A stretch of 64,000 bases of DNA from DATJKD01 sp963728295 (GCA_963728295.1 CAVSKB010000012.1:124001-188000), one strand, 5' to 3'; positions 53,033 through 63,075 are shown, counted from the stretch's first letter. A program made the numbers and translations. Notes: a model not told the origin generated them from the sequence alone.

Positions 53033-55120
53033 CTACCGGAGCTGCTCCAGTGCGCGCTCTGCCGCCTCGATCAGTGCCGCGGGCCCGACCGGGGCGCCCG
53101 TGGCCTTCTGCATCCAGAGATCCGGTGTCAGGCGACCCTGGCGCGTCATGCGCTCGAACTCGGCACCCAGGTTTCCGGAGCGCGCGATCTGCTGCTCGAC
53201 CTGCCGCGCGATCATTGCGCCGACCGGATAGTCCGGCAGGTACAGCGTGGAATCGATCATGTGCGAATAGATGCCGAGCAGCACGACGTCGCGGCGCCCG
53301 AATACCGGAGCGTAGAAGCGATTCCATACGTCGCGCGCGATGCCAAGCGTCCCGTCGTGCAGCTCAGCCGGCGTGGCATCCGGATGCGCGTACATCCAGC
53401 GCCAGACGCGCATGTCCGTGAGCGCCACGCCGCCTATCTCGTAGGCCCCCCAGAAGTCGTCGAGCACGCCGAGCGCCTCGCTCGTCGCATCCGGCTTGGC
53501 GAGGCCGAGCAGCTCGAGGTCGCGCGCCTGGAACACGAATGCGAGCGCCTCGGTGAACGCCGTGTTGGGCACGCCCTCGAGCGCGTTGTACGGCACCTCG
53601 TTGAGCGAAAACGTCTGCTCCACGTTGTGCCCGAGCTCGTGGACGGCGATGTTGTAGCCCTTGTAGTCCATGCCGTCGGCTCCGACACGCGTGCGCAAGT
53701 GCGCCTTGTCGCCACGACGCTGAGCGCCCCAGGCGTGACCAGCACCGCGCGATGGATCGACTTCGATGTTCGACGCGAGGTAGCGCGCGCGTTCCTCGCT
53801 GAACCCGAGCTTCACCAGGATAGCGGGGATGTCTGCGGCGAAGGCCGCCGAGTTTGGGTACTTCTTCCTGGTGATCGCGTCGAGCTCTGCCTCGGTGTAC
53901 TTTCCGCGCGGCAGGAAACCGTTGTACCAGATGTCGAAAGGCTCGAGCGGCCGGTCGAGACGTGTTTCGATCAGCTTCGCGACGCGTGGCACCAGCGGAG
54001 AGCCCACGATCTGCTCGAGCATGGCCTCGACACGTGCCTCCGGCAGCTCACGGTCGAAGTTGAAACGTCGCGCGATCAGGCTCGGTGCCGTTGGCGTGTA
54101 CGGATCCTCGAGCCGCGCAGCGAGGTAGGTCCCGAGCAGCTTCGCGTAGCGCGTGTCGGGTTCGCGCTCATTGGTGATCCTGGCGCCGGCGGCGACCGGA
54201 CGATCCGAGTCCTGCACGGCGGCCGCCGTCACTTCGTTCGAGTACGGACGCCAGTCGACATGCGGGTTATCCACGACCACCGCGGGGATGGTCTGGTCGA
54301 CGATCCGTCCCATCACCTGCTCGATCATGCGCTGGCGTGGCAGGCCGTCCTTTTCCGCGTACTGCGCCTTGAGCTCGTCGCGCAGGTTCCAGTGCGTGAT
54401 CAGCCGCTTTCCGGCGGGGAACAACCGTCGTCCATCCGCGTCGAGCAGGTGATGCATCCAGATGTTGTAACCGGAGATGTACGAGTCGGCGTCGGCGAGC
54501 GCGGTCGCGATCTGCTGGTTGACCGGCGCGGGAACCCGGCGCGCATACCGATCGGCAATCCGGGCTTCGGCCCATTGCTCGGGCGTCCAGCCCGCCCCAT
54601 CGCGGAGCTTCTCCTCGAGGGGCGCCAGCGGGAAATTGAGCAGCACGACGAAGGCGATCTTGTTGGCGAAGAAATCGTCGCTGACGTGCGCGGCCGGATC
54701 GTAGGCGGCGAACAGCTCGTCGAAGGGCAGGATCGGTCCGGCCTCGACATCGGCCTGCCAGCGGAATGCGCGGGTCATCTCGTTGAACGATCCGTCGAGC
54801 TGCTCGTGCAGCCTGTCCATCCGGTCGCGGAGCGCCTTGCGTGTCGCATCGTCCGCTGCAAAGTTGCGGCGTGTGAATTCCTCGAAGCTCGCGGCGTCGC
54901 CGTCCTCCGCGCGCCAGAGGCTCGCGACCTGTGCGAGACCACGCGCGATGCGGCCGCGCTGCGCCTCGCCGTGCGCGGCGACGAGCTCGGCGGTCATCCG
55001 CTCTACGGATGGTGTCAGGTTCGCGGCCTGGCCGGTGACCGCGGCCGACACCGGGGAGGCGAGGATCACGAGGGCGGCGACGAGCGGCGCAAGAGCCGCA
55101 TCCGGTCGGTTTCGGTGCAT
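53033..55120 (-). CDS. Exported HExxH zinc metallopeptidase (M3-like gluzincin)
   Basis: The 695-residue product has a signal peptide (LAPLVAALVILASPVSAAVT) and is mostly helical. The zinc site is AVHELGHNVEQ (HELGH at about residues 494-498), and the third ligand is probably the glutamate in NTAFTEALAF about 26 residues after the second histidine. Other recognisable pieces are KIAFVVLLNFPLAPLEEKL, DNPHVDWRPYSNEV and GIYSHMIDSTLYLPDYPVGA. The spacing and helical make-up resemble M3-type oligopeptidases, but I cannot match it to a named family, and the substrate is unknown. It is the first gene of the minus-strand operon with DOMON, NamZ, GlpD, GlpK and the hydroxylase. The frame is intact. 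Confidence 0.78.
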   Translation of the reverse strand: MHRNRPDAALAPLVAALVILASPVSAAVTGQAANLTPSVERMTAELVAAHGEAQRGRIARGLAQVASLWRAEDGDAASFEEFTRRNFAADDATRKALRDRMDRLHEQLDGSFNEMTRAFRWQADVEAGPILPFDELFAAYDPAAHVSDDFFANKIAFVVLLNFPLAPLEEKLRDGAGWTPEQWAEARIADRYARRVPAPVNQQIATALADADSYISGYNIWMHHLLDADGRRLFPAGKRLITHWNLRDELKAQYAEKDGLPRQRMIEQVMGRIVDQTIPAVVVDNPHVDWRPYSNEVTAAAVQDSDRPVAAGARITNEREPDTRYAKLLGTYLAARLEDPYTPTAPSLIARRFNFDRELPEARVEAMLEQIVGSPLVPRVAKLIETRLDRPLEPFDIWYNGFLPRGKYTEAELDAITRKKYPNSAAFAADIPAILVKLGFSEERARYLASNIEVDPSRGAGHAWGAQRRGDKAHLRTRVGADGMDYKGYNIAVHELGHNVEQTFSLNEVPYNALEGVPNTAFTEALAFVFQARDLELLGLAKPDATSEALGVLDDFWGAYEIGGVALTDMRVWRWMYAHPDATPAELHDGTLGIARDVWNRFYAPVFGRRDVVLLGIYSHMIDSTLYLPDYPVGAMIARQVEQQIARSGNLGAEFERMTRQGRLTPDLWMQKATGAPVGPAALIEAAERALEQLR

Positions 55121-55263
55121 TTGTGTGCCTGGGCGGGCATCGCGTTTTTGGATCCGGCGAATAATACCGGGTCCGGGCAGGGGACGAGTCTGTCTTCGCG
55201 GCGTCGCTCGCGTAGCATCGTCATCTGGCGGCCGGCGCGCCGTGCATCACCCCGGAGAGACTC

Positions 55264-56617
55264 GTGGCCGATACCGCTTTCGACCTGTTCGTAATCGGCG
55301 CCGGATCGGGCGGCGTACGCGCGGCACGGATGTCGGCGGGGTTCGGCGCCCGCGTCGCCATTGCAGAGGTCTACAGGCCCGGCGGCACCTGCGTGATCCG
55401 GGGCTGCATCCCGAAGAAGCTGCTCGTCTACGCCGCCCACTATCGCGAGGATTTCGAGGACGCGGGTGCGTACGGCTGGAGCGCTCGCCCGGAGTTCTCC
55501 TGGCCGACGCTGATCGCGAACAAGAATCGCGAGATCGCGCAACTCGAGGACGTCTACCGCACGCTGCTCAAGACTTCGGGTGTCCGCCTGATCGAGGGGC
55601 GCGCGCGCATCCTCGATGCGCACACGGTCGAGGTCGCGGGCAGCGCCTACACTGCGACACACATCCTGGTCGCGACCGGCGGCTGGCCGACGCTGCCCGC
55701 GATCCCGGGCATCGAGCATTGCATCACTTCGAACGAAGCCCTGGAGCTGCCGGACCTGCCGCGGCGCGTGCTCGTGGTCGGGGGCGGGTACGTAGCGGCG
55801 GAATTCAGCGGGATCTTTCACGGCGTCGGCTCGGAGGTGATTCGTCGCGTACCGCGGCGACCAGATCCTCCGTGGCTTCGACCTGGACGTGCGCCAGCAT
55901 CTGCACCAGGAGCTGCTCCGCAAGGGCCTCGACGTCAGGCTCGACTGCGACGTCGTCGGCGTCGAGCGCCGTGCGGATGGCGCGCTCGAGGCCCGACCTC
56001 GTCGCGGCCGGCCAGCCCGCCACGGTCGTCGTCGACGCCGTGATGTACGCGACGGGCCGGCACGCAAACACCGCGGGACTCGGGCTCGAATCGGCCGGTG
56101 TCCAGGTGCGGCCGGATGGCGCCGTCATCGTCGACGAGTACTCGCGCTCTACCACGTGAAAACATCTTCGCCGTGGGCGACGTAACGCAGCGGATCGCGC
56201 TCACGCCCGTCGCTATCCGCGAAGGCGCGGCGCGTGGCCACCACGCTGTTCGGGGGCGTGGCGACGCCGGCCGACCACGTCAACGTGCCTCACGCGGTGT
56301 TCAGCCTCCCGCCGGTCGGCGTCGTTGGCCTCAACGAGGCGCAGGCGCGCGAGCTGTTCGCGAACGTCAAGACCTACAAGACGACCTTTCGTCCGCTCAA
56401 GTACACGCTCTCCGGACGAAACGAGCGCACGCTGATGAAGCTCGTGGTCGATGCGGCCAGCGGGCGCGTGCTTGGTGCGCACATGGTCGGGCCCGATGCG
56501 CCCGAAATCATCCAGGGGATCGCGATCGCCGTGAAGGCCGGGCTCACCAAGCGTGACTTCGACGTGACCGTCGCGCTGCATCCGACGGCCGCCGAGGAGT
56601 TCGTGACCCTGCGCTGA
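55264..56617 (+). CDS. gor: Glutathione-disulfide reductase, several frameshifts
   Basis: GOR reduces glutathione disulfide with NADPH. The reading frame from the GTG at 55264 carries FDLFVIGAGSGGVRAARMSA, the redox-active disulfide GGTCVIRGCIPKKLLVYA, and the NADPH loop VLVVGGGYVAAEFSGIF. Then the frame changes near 55845, 55985, 56155 and 56235. The pieces continue in order: LDVRQHLHQELLRKGLDV, VMYATGRHANTAGLG, ENIFAVGDVTQRIALTPVAI and PHAVFSLPPVGVVGLNEAQA, ending HPTAAEEFVTLR with the catalytic histidine. The total span equals about 451 codons, the normal GOR length. The break sites are spread over conserved parts, so error is likelier than decay. It is convergent with the patatin gene across a large inverted repeat. 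Confidence 0.9.
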
Positions 56618-56639
56618 CCGACCGCCAACTGCGGTGGCG

Positions 56640-57205
56640 CTCGCGGCCTGGCCGGTCGCTGCTCGCCGGCGCCCGGCCGCGGCGGTGCTGCTCGCCGACG
56701 TGCGGCCGCGGTGTATCCGCAGCCGCTTACCACGATTCGAGGGTCGTTGCAGAGCGGAAGAGGGTGCCCCGCACTCCTGTCGGCGCACGCCGGATCGGTC
56801 GGCGGTATCGCGGAATCGTCGAGGCAGCCCTTCGCCAGGAGTGCCCGCGACGTCCAACTGTGGGGACGGAGGCGTGCTTCGCGGCTGGGATACCACCGCG
56901 TCCACGCGCCGGCTCGCGACCCCACCGTGGCATCGGCGAGCCGGCGTTTGGACCGGGTGTCTCGTGGGCCGCAAGCACGCTCGAGCTCCCACCGGTAGAC
57001 GTCGCGGGCACTCCTAAGTGATGACTCCGCGACGATTCCGCGATACCGCCAACGATGCGGCGTGCGCCGACAAGATGTGCGGGGCACCCTCTGGAGCTCT
57101 GTAACGTTCCTCGATCGTAGTGACCGGCCCACGAGATACCCGGGCCGAGCGTCGGCGAGCAACCACCACGGCCGAGCGTCAGCGAGCAGCCACCACAACC
57201 GTTGC
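56640..57205. repeat. Large imperfect inverted repeat (~566 bp) between gor and the patatin gene
   Basis: The sequence from 56640 to about 56925 is repeated in reverse complement from about 56927 to 57205. The longest identical run I found is 21 bases (56801-56821 against 57030-57050). Other matched blocks are AGAGGGTGCCCCGCA (from 56759) and GGAGTGCCCGCGACGT (from 56838). The centre is near 56926 with CGCCGGCTCGC/GCGAGCCGGCG (56907-56917 and 56936-56946). At the outer end of each arm are two direct repeats of about 27 bp built around GCTCGCCGACG. No gene is supportable in the region. It occupies nearly all of the space between two convergent stops. Confidence 0.88.
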
Positions 57206-58295
57206 TCAGATCGGCCGGATCAGCGTCGGGTCCGGCCGCGCCATCCAGCGCAGCACCGCCTCGGCAAAGCGCCCGCATTCGCCAATGGCGGCGTTCCACG
57301 CGCGCTCGCGCCCGGCGTGGTCTGCGCCATAGCGGTAGAAGTCGCGCCGATCCGGGAGCTTGCGGTTCGGCAATCGCTCGATCAGCGAACCCGACGGTGC
57401 GATCAGCAGCACGTTGTCGAGCCACGGATGCTTGTGCGACGCCCTCCGCCAGGGGAAATGCTTGTCGAGCCACCCCGGTATCACCCGACTGTCGAAGTGC
57501 GGGTAGAGGACGATCGAGCCGCGCCCTGCGGCGCTCCGTCGCGGCAACCAGCCGCGGGTAGGGCAGCAGCAGGTGATAGTCGACGAGCGCACCGTCCCAG
57601 TAGCGACCCTGCGGCGCGCCACCGATGTCGCGCACCGGCGCACAGACGAGCGGGATCGTACCCGAAGCGAGAAGCGCGTCATGCTGATTGCCCGCGTCGA
57701 TCGGCACACGCACCAGCCCGAACTCATCGAAAGGCTCGGCGAGAAACGAGGCGTCGCCCGCCTGGAACACCACGCGTTCCAGGAAAGTCGCGAGGCGGCG
57801 CCGGGAAAGCGAATTGCTCAACATGGCGCGGCCAAAGGCGAGTCTGGACTCCGCATGCGCGAGCGGCCCGCGGGCGCGGGCCGTGACGATGGTGAGCGCA
57901 GCGCCCTTGCGCAGCTTGAGGTCGCCGTCGTCGAGCACCGCCGCGGCCAGTCGCCTGCACGCCCGGCTCACATCGTCCGGGGTCGGTTTCGCCCGATAGC
58001 GCTGATCGTGCACGTAGGCATGCTGCAGACGCTCGAGCGCGGCGAGGGGCTCGGGTTGCGCGAGCGCCGCCATGCGCCATGCGCCGATCGAAGCGCCGAT
58101 GAGCTCGATCCGGTCCGCATGTTGCAACCATTCCGTGTGCAGCAGGCGATCGAGCGGCAGCAGCGCCAGGCCTTTGGGTCCGCCGGCTGCGGCGGGGATG
58201 CAGGCGATGTCTCTCGGCGACAGCCCGTGTCGCTCGATGTGGGCGATCGCGGCCGGCCCGCCGCGAAGGGTGAAATCGGATCGCTCATCCATCAT
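57206..58295 (-). CDS. Patatin-like phospholipase, one-base frameshift
   Basis: Patatin-like enzymes are acyl hydrolases with a Ser-Asp dyad. The product has the nucleophile elbow LIGASIGAWRMAAL (GxSxG) and the aspartate in RYWDGALVDYHLLLPYP, with an oxyanion-type segment IPAAAGGPKGLALLPLDRLL. The frame changes near 57520, after DYHLLLPYPRLVAA, and continues with SIVLYPHFDSRVIPGWLDKH to AVLRWMARPDPTLIRPI. The span is 3n+1. No signal peptide is seen. It starts 25 bp after the CYTH-CHAD gene, so the two are probably co-transcribed; its 3' end meets the large inverted repeat. Confidence 0.82.
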
Positions 58296-58320
58296 CGGAT
58301 TGCGACCGGCCGGAGCCGGG

Positions 58321-59999
58321 TCAGGGCGCTGCCGATCCGTTGGTCGAGCTTCGGCTCCGGTCCGAGGGCGCGGCGTGTGCAGTCGCGAGCTTCTTCATCG
58401 CGCGCCGCAAGGCCTTCCAGCGGCGGCCATGCAGCTTCTCGTATCGCTTCCGGACCCCTCGGCGGGCATCAGCGGCGACGCTGGTATTCCGCTCGACGAA
58501 AACGCCCATCCAGAACGAAGCCTCCGGCGGCAAGCGCCTGGTGCGCGAACGGGCCATCGCGTGAAACCGGTCCGCGGCGACGTACGCATCCTGGTTCGAC
58601 CCCAGGCTCTTCTGCAGGCGGCGTATCGCCTGCAGCAGCCTCGCTGCTTCGATGGCCGTAAAAGCCGTCGAACGCCTCGATCGTGTAGCGCAACCGCTTT
58701 GCCCGGCGCCGCAGCGCGTGATGCGCTGACTGCGCTGCCGTCCGCCCGCACTGCCTGCGCAGCCCGTTGCACCTTCTTGAAACTCCGGCGAATCAGCTTC
58801 GGCGCGGCCACCGCGGCCACCGGGTTGTCCGCGCGGACGCGCACCGGAGCAGGCCTGGCCAGCGCGGCACGCAAACGGCGAACCAGGCGGCGTGTCGAAG
58901 GCCGGTCGAGCATGCTGAGCATGCGCGACCGTGCGCTGCGCCGCTCGCTCGTAAGCCGCTCCAGAAGCGGCGCGACCTGGCCGGCATCGCTGTCATGCAG
59001 CTCGTCGACGAAGGCGGCGAGGCCCGCGAGCTGCACGTCCAGGTCGCGGACGGTGCCGAGCGCGCGGACCAGGGACTTCCATCCAGGACGCTGCCGGACG
59101 AGTGACTTCGGCAGATAGGGCTCGAAAACCCGCAGCGTAGTTTCGATCCGACGTCCCGCGACGCGCAGCTCGTGCAACGCCTCCGGATCCTCGCCCAGCC
59201 TGGCGGCGGGCTCGTGCGCAAGCCAGCTCGCAAGATGTCGTCGCAGGTTGGCCCGTCCGACCTCTCCGGCGCTAAGCGAAGGGTCGATCGTCACCGAACC
59301 GAGCTCCGGTGCAGCGGGCTGCTCGAGACCGGCGACCCTCAATCCCATCTCGTACTTGCTGTCCGTCGCCGGCATGAGCGCGCATTCGCTGCGCAATTGA
59401 CCGACCAGGCCTTCGAGCGATTCCGGCGTGCCGGAGATCGCCTCGACCTCGACACGGGTCAGGTGCTCCATGGAGCCGCCGTCGGGCGTGGCGACGATGG
59501 TGTCGTCCAGGGCAATTTCAGCGGCCTGCTGATCCTCGTGCTCGAGGGCCACAAAGCATTCCCGCTGCGTGCGTACGCGGAACAGGGCCTTGAGTGGCTC
59601 CGCACCGGCGACCGCGTGCACCCGGCTGCTGACCGGTCCGCTGCCGACCGCGAGCGCCTCGAACTCCGCGCTGGGCAGCGGCTCGTTGAACTCGCGCCTG
59701 ATCCGCACGCCGTCGGACGCAGGGGTGATGTCCTTCAGCGTCGCCTCTGCACGCCCGGGAACATCGCGCAGGCGCAGCGCGAAGCCAGCCCGGCGCAGGC
59801 GCCAGTCCTCGGTATCCAGGTAGGTGTCATTGATGGTGTGGGTGGGGCGCGATTCGATCGTCAGGCCGTGGACTGAACCGTGATCGCTGAGCCATTTCCT
59901 GACGAGTCCCAGATCGGGCGCCGACAGCTGCCATTCGATTTCCCGCCGACCCTCATCGTCCGCCGCGCCGCTCACGTCCGGCTGTGCTTCGCCCGTCAT
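58321..59999 (-). CDS. CYTH-CHAD domain protein (triphosphatase-like), at least two frameshifts
   Basis: CYTH domains hydrolyse triphosphates such as inorganic tripolyphosphate, and CHAD domains bind polyphosphate. The N-terminal CYTH part starts REIEWQLSAPDLGLVRKWL, where the usual ExExK reads EIEWQ, so the last lysine is Gln. Then come YLDTEDWRLRRAGFALRLRD and FRVRTQRECFVALEHED. The CHAD part starts at RANLRRHLASWLAHEPAARL, with the typical ALHELRVAGRRIETTLRVFE. Its end is broken by shifts near 58705 and 58560-58620, with RLRYTIEAFDGFYGH and SFWMGVFVERNTSVAADARR in different frames before the stop at 58321. The ATG at 59999 (MTGEAQPDVSG) is preferred. Confidence 0.85.
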
Positions 60000-60156
60000 G
60001 GCCCGAAGTCTACTGCCCCGGGAGTCAGACGCGAACAATCACCCGCCGCCGACGCGGTTGCCCGGCGCGCGGCAACGCGCAGCGGCCTCGAACGGTACGA
60101 TGGCAGCTGCTTGACATGCGGTGCAAATGGTGACCGTTCGTCCGGCTGCGTCGACA

Positions 60157-61488
60157 CTAACCCGGCGCGTTGGGTATCCATACCGTCACGACCGCGCCGC
60201 CGCCCTCGCGGTTCGCGATGCTGAGCCACCCGCCGTGGGCGTCCACAATCTCGCGGCAGAGCGTGAGGCCGAGCCCGGTGCCATTGGGCTTGGTCGAGTA
60301 GAACGGCAACGGAGCGTCGCGCAACACCTCCTCGGAGAGGCCGCTGCCGCGGTCCTTCACCTCGAGCGTGCAACCGCCGTTGCGCTCGGCGACGCCGAGC
60401 GTCACTTCGTCTTCCGGCGATCCTGACTCGACCGCATTCTTGATGAGGTTGATGAGGACCTGCTCGATCTGCGGCGCGTCGAACCAGGCCGCTGACCCGG
60501 GCAGCGGCTCGAGCACCCGAAACCTGAGAGTGTCCTTGAGCCTGCGCGAGCAACGGCCTCCAGGGGACCGGCGGCCTGCCTCGGCCGCGGGAGCTTGGCG
60601 AAGCGCGCGTAGCCGTCGATAAAGGTCGCGAGATGCGAAGCGCGCTCCTCGATCGTCGAGAAGACGTGCGCCAGCCGCTCGGCGTCCGACGCGCCGGCGA
60701 GCGCTTGACCGGAGTGCGCAAGCGAGGTGATCGGCGCGAGCGAGTTATTGAGCTCGTGCGCGATCACGCGAATCACCTTCTTCCAGATCACGACTTCCTG
60801 CGCCGCCATCTCGCGCGTGAGCTGCTTGAAGAGAAGCAGCCGGTGCGGTTGGCCGTTCAACGTGAACCGGCGACTGCTGAGGTGGAAGATTTCCGCCTCA
60901 CCGGCCTGGTCCACCGTGAAAAGCGAGTCGGTGCCGCCGTCGACGGCGTCGCGCAGCGGCTGTGGTGCCCGCGCGAGGACCGTCGCAAACTTCAATCCCT
61001 CGAGCTTGCGGCCTGCGCTGAAGAGCTGGCGGGCGGCGATGTTGCCGAACACGATCGCGTCGTTAGCGTTCGTCAGCACGAGCGCGAGCGGCGTCGTCTG
61101 CACGATCGTGTCGAGCAATAGCTCGCGCTGGTAGAGGTCCAGCCGCTCCCGGCGCAGGTTGTCGCCGAGCGAGTTGTACTCGGCCGTGAGGTCGCCGATT
61201 TCGTCCGGCCCGGTCGGCGTCACGCTGACGCTGAAGTCACGGTCGCGCAGGCTGCCGATGCCATCGGTCACGGCGCGTATGCTTTGGCTCCAGCGGTCGA
61301 AGAGCCGCGTTGGTCAGCCAGACGGCGGTCGGCAGTGTGACGAGGAGCGCCGTGACGCCGGCGAGCACCGGCGAATCGAGCCAGCGATCGAACGCGAGCG
61401 TGACCGCTGCGACCGCGGTCGCCGTGGCCACGACGACCAGGGCGACACGGCCGGCCATCGACCGGCTGGCGCGCGGCTTGCGAGCCAT
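60157..61488 (-). CDS. Sensor histidine kinase (NtrY-like), two frameshifts
   Basis: The N terminus has two transmembrane helices (ALVVVATATAVAAVTLAF and LAGVTALLVTLPTAVWL) with almost no periplasmic loop. After a shift near 61270 come a HAMP-like segment, a PAS domain (LLLDTIVQTTPLALVLTNAN) and the phosphoacceptor box VIRVIAHELNNSLAPITSLA. After a second shift near 60545 come the ATPase motifs: INLIKNAVES (N box), DRGSGLSEEV (G1) and GTGLGLTLCREIV (G2). The HELNNSLAPI form is typical of NtrY-type kinases. It lies 8 bp after the sigma-54 regulator, so the two form one signalling pair with an unknown input. Confidence 0.87.
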
Positions 61489-61496
61489 ACTGCTCC

Positions 61497-62936
61497 CTAG
61501 CCGTTAGCGGATGTCCGGCCGCCCGGGTCGACGGGAGACTTGAGACCAAGCTTCTCCATGCGCCGATAGAGTGCCTGACGCGACAGGCCAAGGTCACGTG
61601 CGGCGCGCGCGACGACGCCGTCGGCGAGCAGAAGCGCCTGTTCGAGCGTCGCGCGGTCGATATCCGAGCCGTCGGCCGGCTCCGGTGCAATCGGAAGCGC
61701 GAGCGCCCTGGCCGTAACGAGGTTGTCGGTGGAAAGCAGGCAGGCCCGGTGAATAGCGTTGCGGAGCTCCCGCACGTTACCGGGCCAGTTGTAGCGCGTG
61801 AGTGCGCGGATCGCATCCTGCGCGAGCGTGAAACCGGCATCGAGGAAGAGTCTCGCGAGCGGCAGGATATCCTCCTGGCGCGCCGAGAGGGGCGGCACCT
61901 CGAGCTCGATGACGTTGAGGCGGTAGAAAAGATCCTCGCGGAACCGGGCCTCGCGGATGAGCTGCGGCAGGCTCGCGTTGGTCGCCGCGATCACGCGGGC
62001 GCGCGTGCGGCGGGTCACGTTCGAGCCGAGCCGTTCGAACTCTCCGGTCTGGAGCACGCGGAGCAGCTTCGCCTGACCCTGCGCGGAGAGATTGCCGAGC
62101 TCATCGAGGAAGATCGTTCCGCCGTCCGCGGCATCGAAGCGACCCGTGCGCACCTTGGCGCCGGTGAATGCTCCCGCCTCGGTGCCGAAGAGCTCCGCCT
62201 CCATCAGCGAGTCTGGCAGCGCACCGAGGTTCACCTTCACGTAGGGGCCAGACTTCACCGTCGAGTTCGCCTGCACGATGTCGGCGATGACTTCCTTGCC
62301 CGCGCCGTTCGGCCCGCTGATCAGGACGGGCACGTCGGCGTGCGCGACCCGCGCGGCAGTCGAGGCGAGCGCGTGCATCGCCTCGCTCTCGTACACGAGG
62401 CCCTTCAGCTCGAATCGCGCTGCGAGCTCGGCTCGCGCCGCGGCGCGGCGGCGGTGGATCGCCCGATTCTCGGCGCGAGCCGCCTGCAGATCGAGGAGGT
62501 TTCGCACCGTCGTAAGGAGCCGCGCATTGTCCCAGGGCTTCGCGACGTAGTCGGCGGCGCCGGCTTTCACGAGCTCGACGGCCGTCTCCAGATGGGTCCA
62601 TGCGGTCAGCAGGATCACGGGCAGGTCCGGATGCTGGGCGCGGATCTGGTGGAAGAGCGCGATGCCTTCCTCGCCCGAGGTCGCCTCGCGCCGGAAGTTC
62701 ATGTCCTGGATCACGAGGTCCACGGACTCGCCCGCGAGCACGCCGATGCCGGCGGCCGCCGAGCCGGCGCCGAGCACGCGCGCGCCATGCATGGACAGCA
62801 GGACGTCGAGCGCCGTGCGCACGGCCTCGCTGTCGTCGATCACGAGTACCGTGCGCTCTCCCAAGCTGTCCTGAAGTCCCTGGTCCTGCCTGTCCTTCAT
62901 TGGCTTGGATGCGGTCGGGGGTGAAACCGTTTGCAT
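61497..62936 (-). CDS. Sigma-54-dependent response regulator, NtrC family
   Basis: The 479-residue product has a receiver domain (VLVIDDSEAVRTALDVLLSM, phospho-acceptor Asp near residue 78 in VIQDMNF, and the VAKPWD lysine). The AAA domain has Walker A GPNGAGKEVIAD rather than the usual GESGTGKE, an intact sigma-54 contact loop EAGAFTGAKVRTGRFDA, Walker B TIFLDELGNL and RFREDLFYRLNV. A Fis-type helix-turn-helix closes it (ARDLGLSRQALYRRMEKLGL). It therefore activates sigma-54 promoters when phosphorylated, presumably by the adjacent kinase. GGGAGG lies just before the ATG at 62936. An ABC permease stub immediately upstream suggests that transporter genes are or were part of the same unit. Confidence 0.93.
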   Translation of the reverse strand: MQTVSPPTASKPMKDRQDQGLQDSLGERTVLVIDDSEAVRTALDVLLSMHGARVLGAGSAAAGIGVLAGESVDLVIQDMNFRREATSGEEGIALFHQIRAQHPDLPVILLTAWTHLETAVELVKAGAADYVAKPWDNARLLTTVRNLLDLQAARAENRAIHRRRAAARAELAARFELKGLVYESEAMHALASTAARVAHADVPVLISGPNGAGKEVIADIVQANSTVKSGPYVKVNLGALPDSLMEAELFGTEAGAFTGAKVRTGRFDAADGGTIFLDELGNLSAQGQAKLLRVLQTGEFERLGSNVTRRTRARVIAATNASLPQLIREARFREDLFYRLNVIELEVPPLSARQEDILPLARLFLDAGFTLAQDAIRALTRYNWPGNVRELRNAIHRACLLSTDNLVTARALALPIAPEPADGSDIDRATLEQALLLADGVVARAARDLGLSRQALYRRMEKLGLKSPVDPGGRTSANG

Positions 62937-62949
62937 TACCTCCCGCAGT

Positions 62950-63075
62950 CTAGACGGTCCGGCTCGCCACGGCGGGCGAGATCGCAGAGGCCCGGCGTGC
63001 GGGCTGCCAGGCCGCGAACAGCCCGATGAGCCAGATCGCGAACACCCCGCCGACCAGGTAGTAGAGGTCGAGCCG
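62950..63075 (-). pseudogene. C-terminal stub of a MacB/FtsX-type ABC transporter permease
   Basis: About 40 residues survive: LYYLVGGVFAIWLIGLFAAW then QPARRASAISPAVASRTV, the last membrane helix and typical end of MacB-like permeases. The rest is missing because the sequence changes to transposase-like DNA near 63075. It stops 13 bp before the sigma-54 regulator start. Either an insertion truncated the gene or the contig is joined wrongly here. Confidence 0.65.

Noticed and set aside
52925..55294. A 789-codon plus-strand open frame opposite the metallopeptidase
   Set aside because: The opposite strand has a signal peptide, HELGH motif and operon context; the plus-strand product has no recognisable motif.
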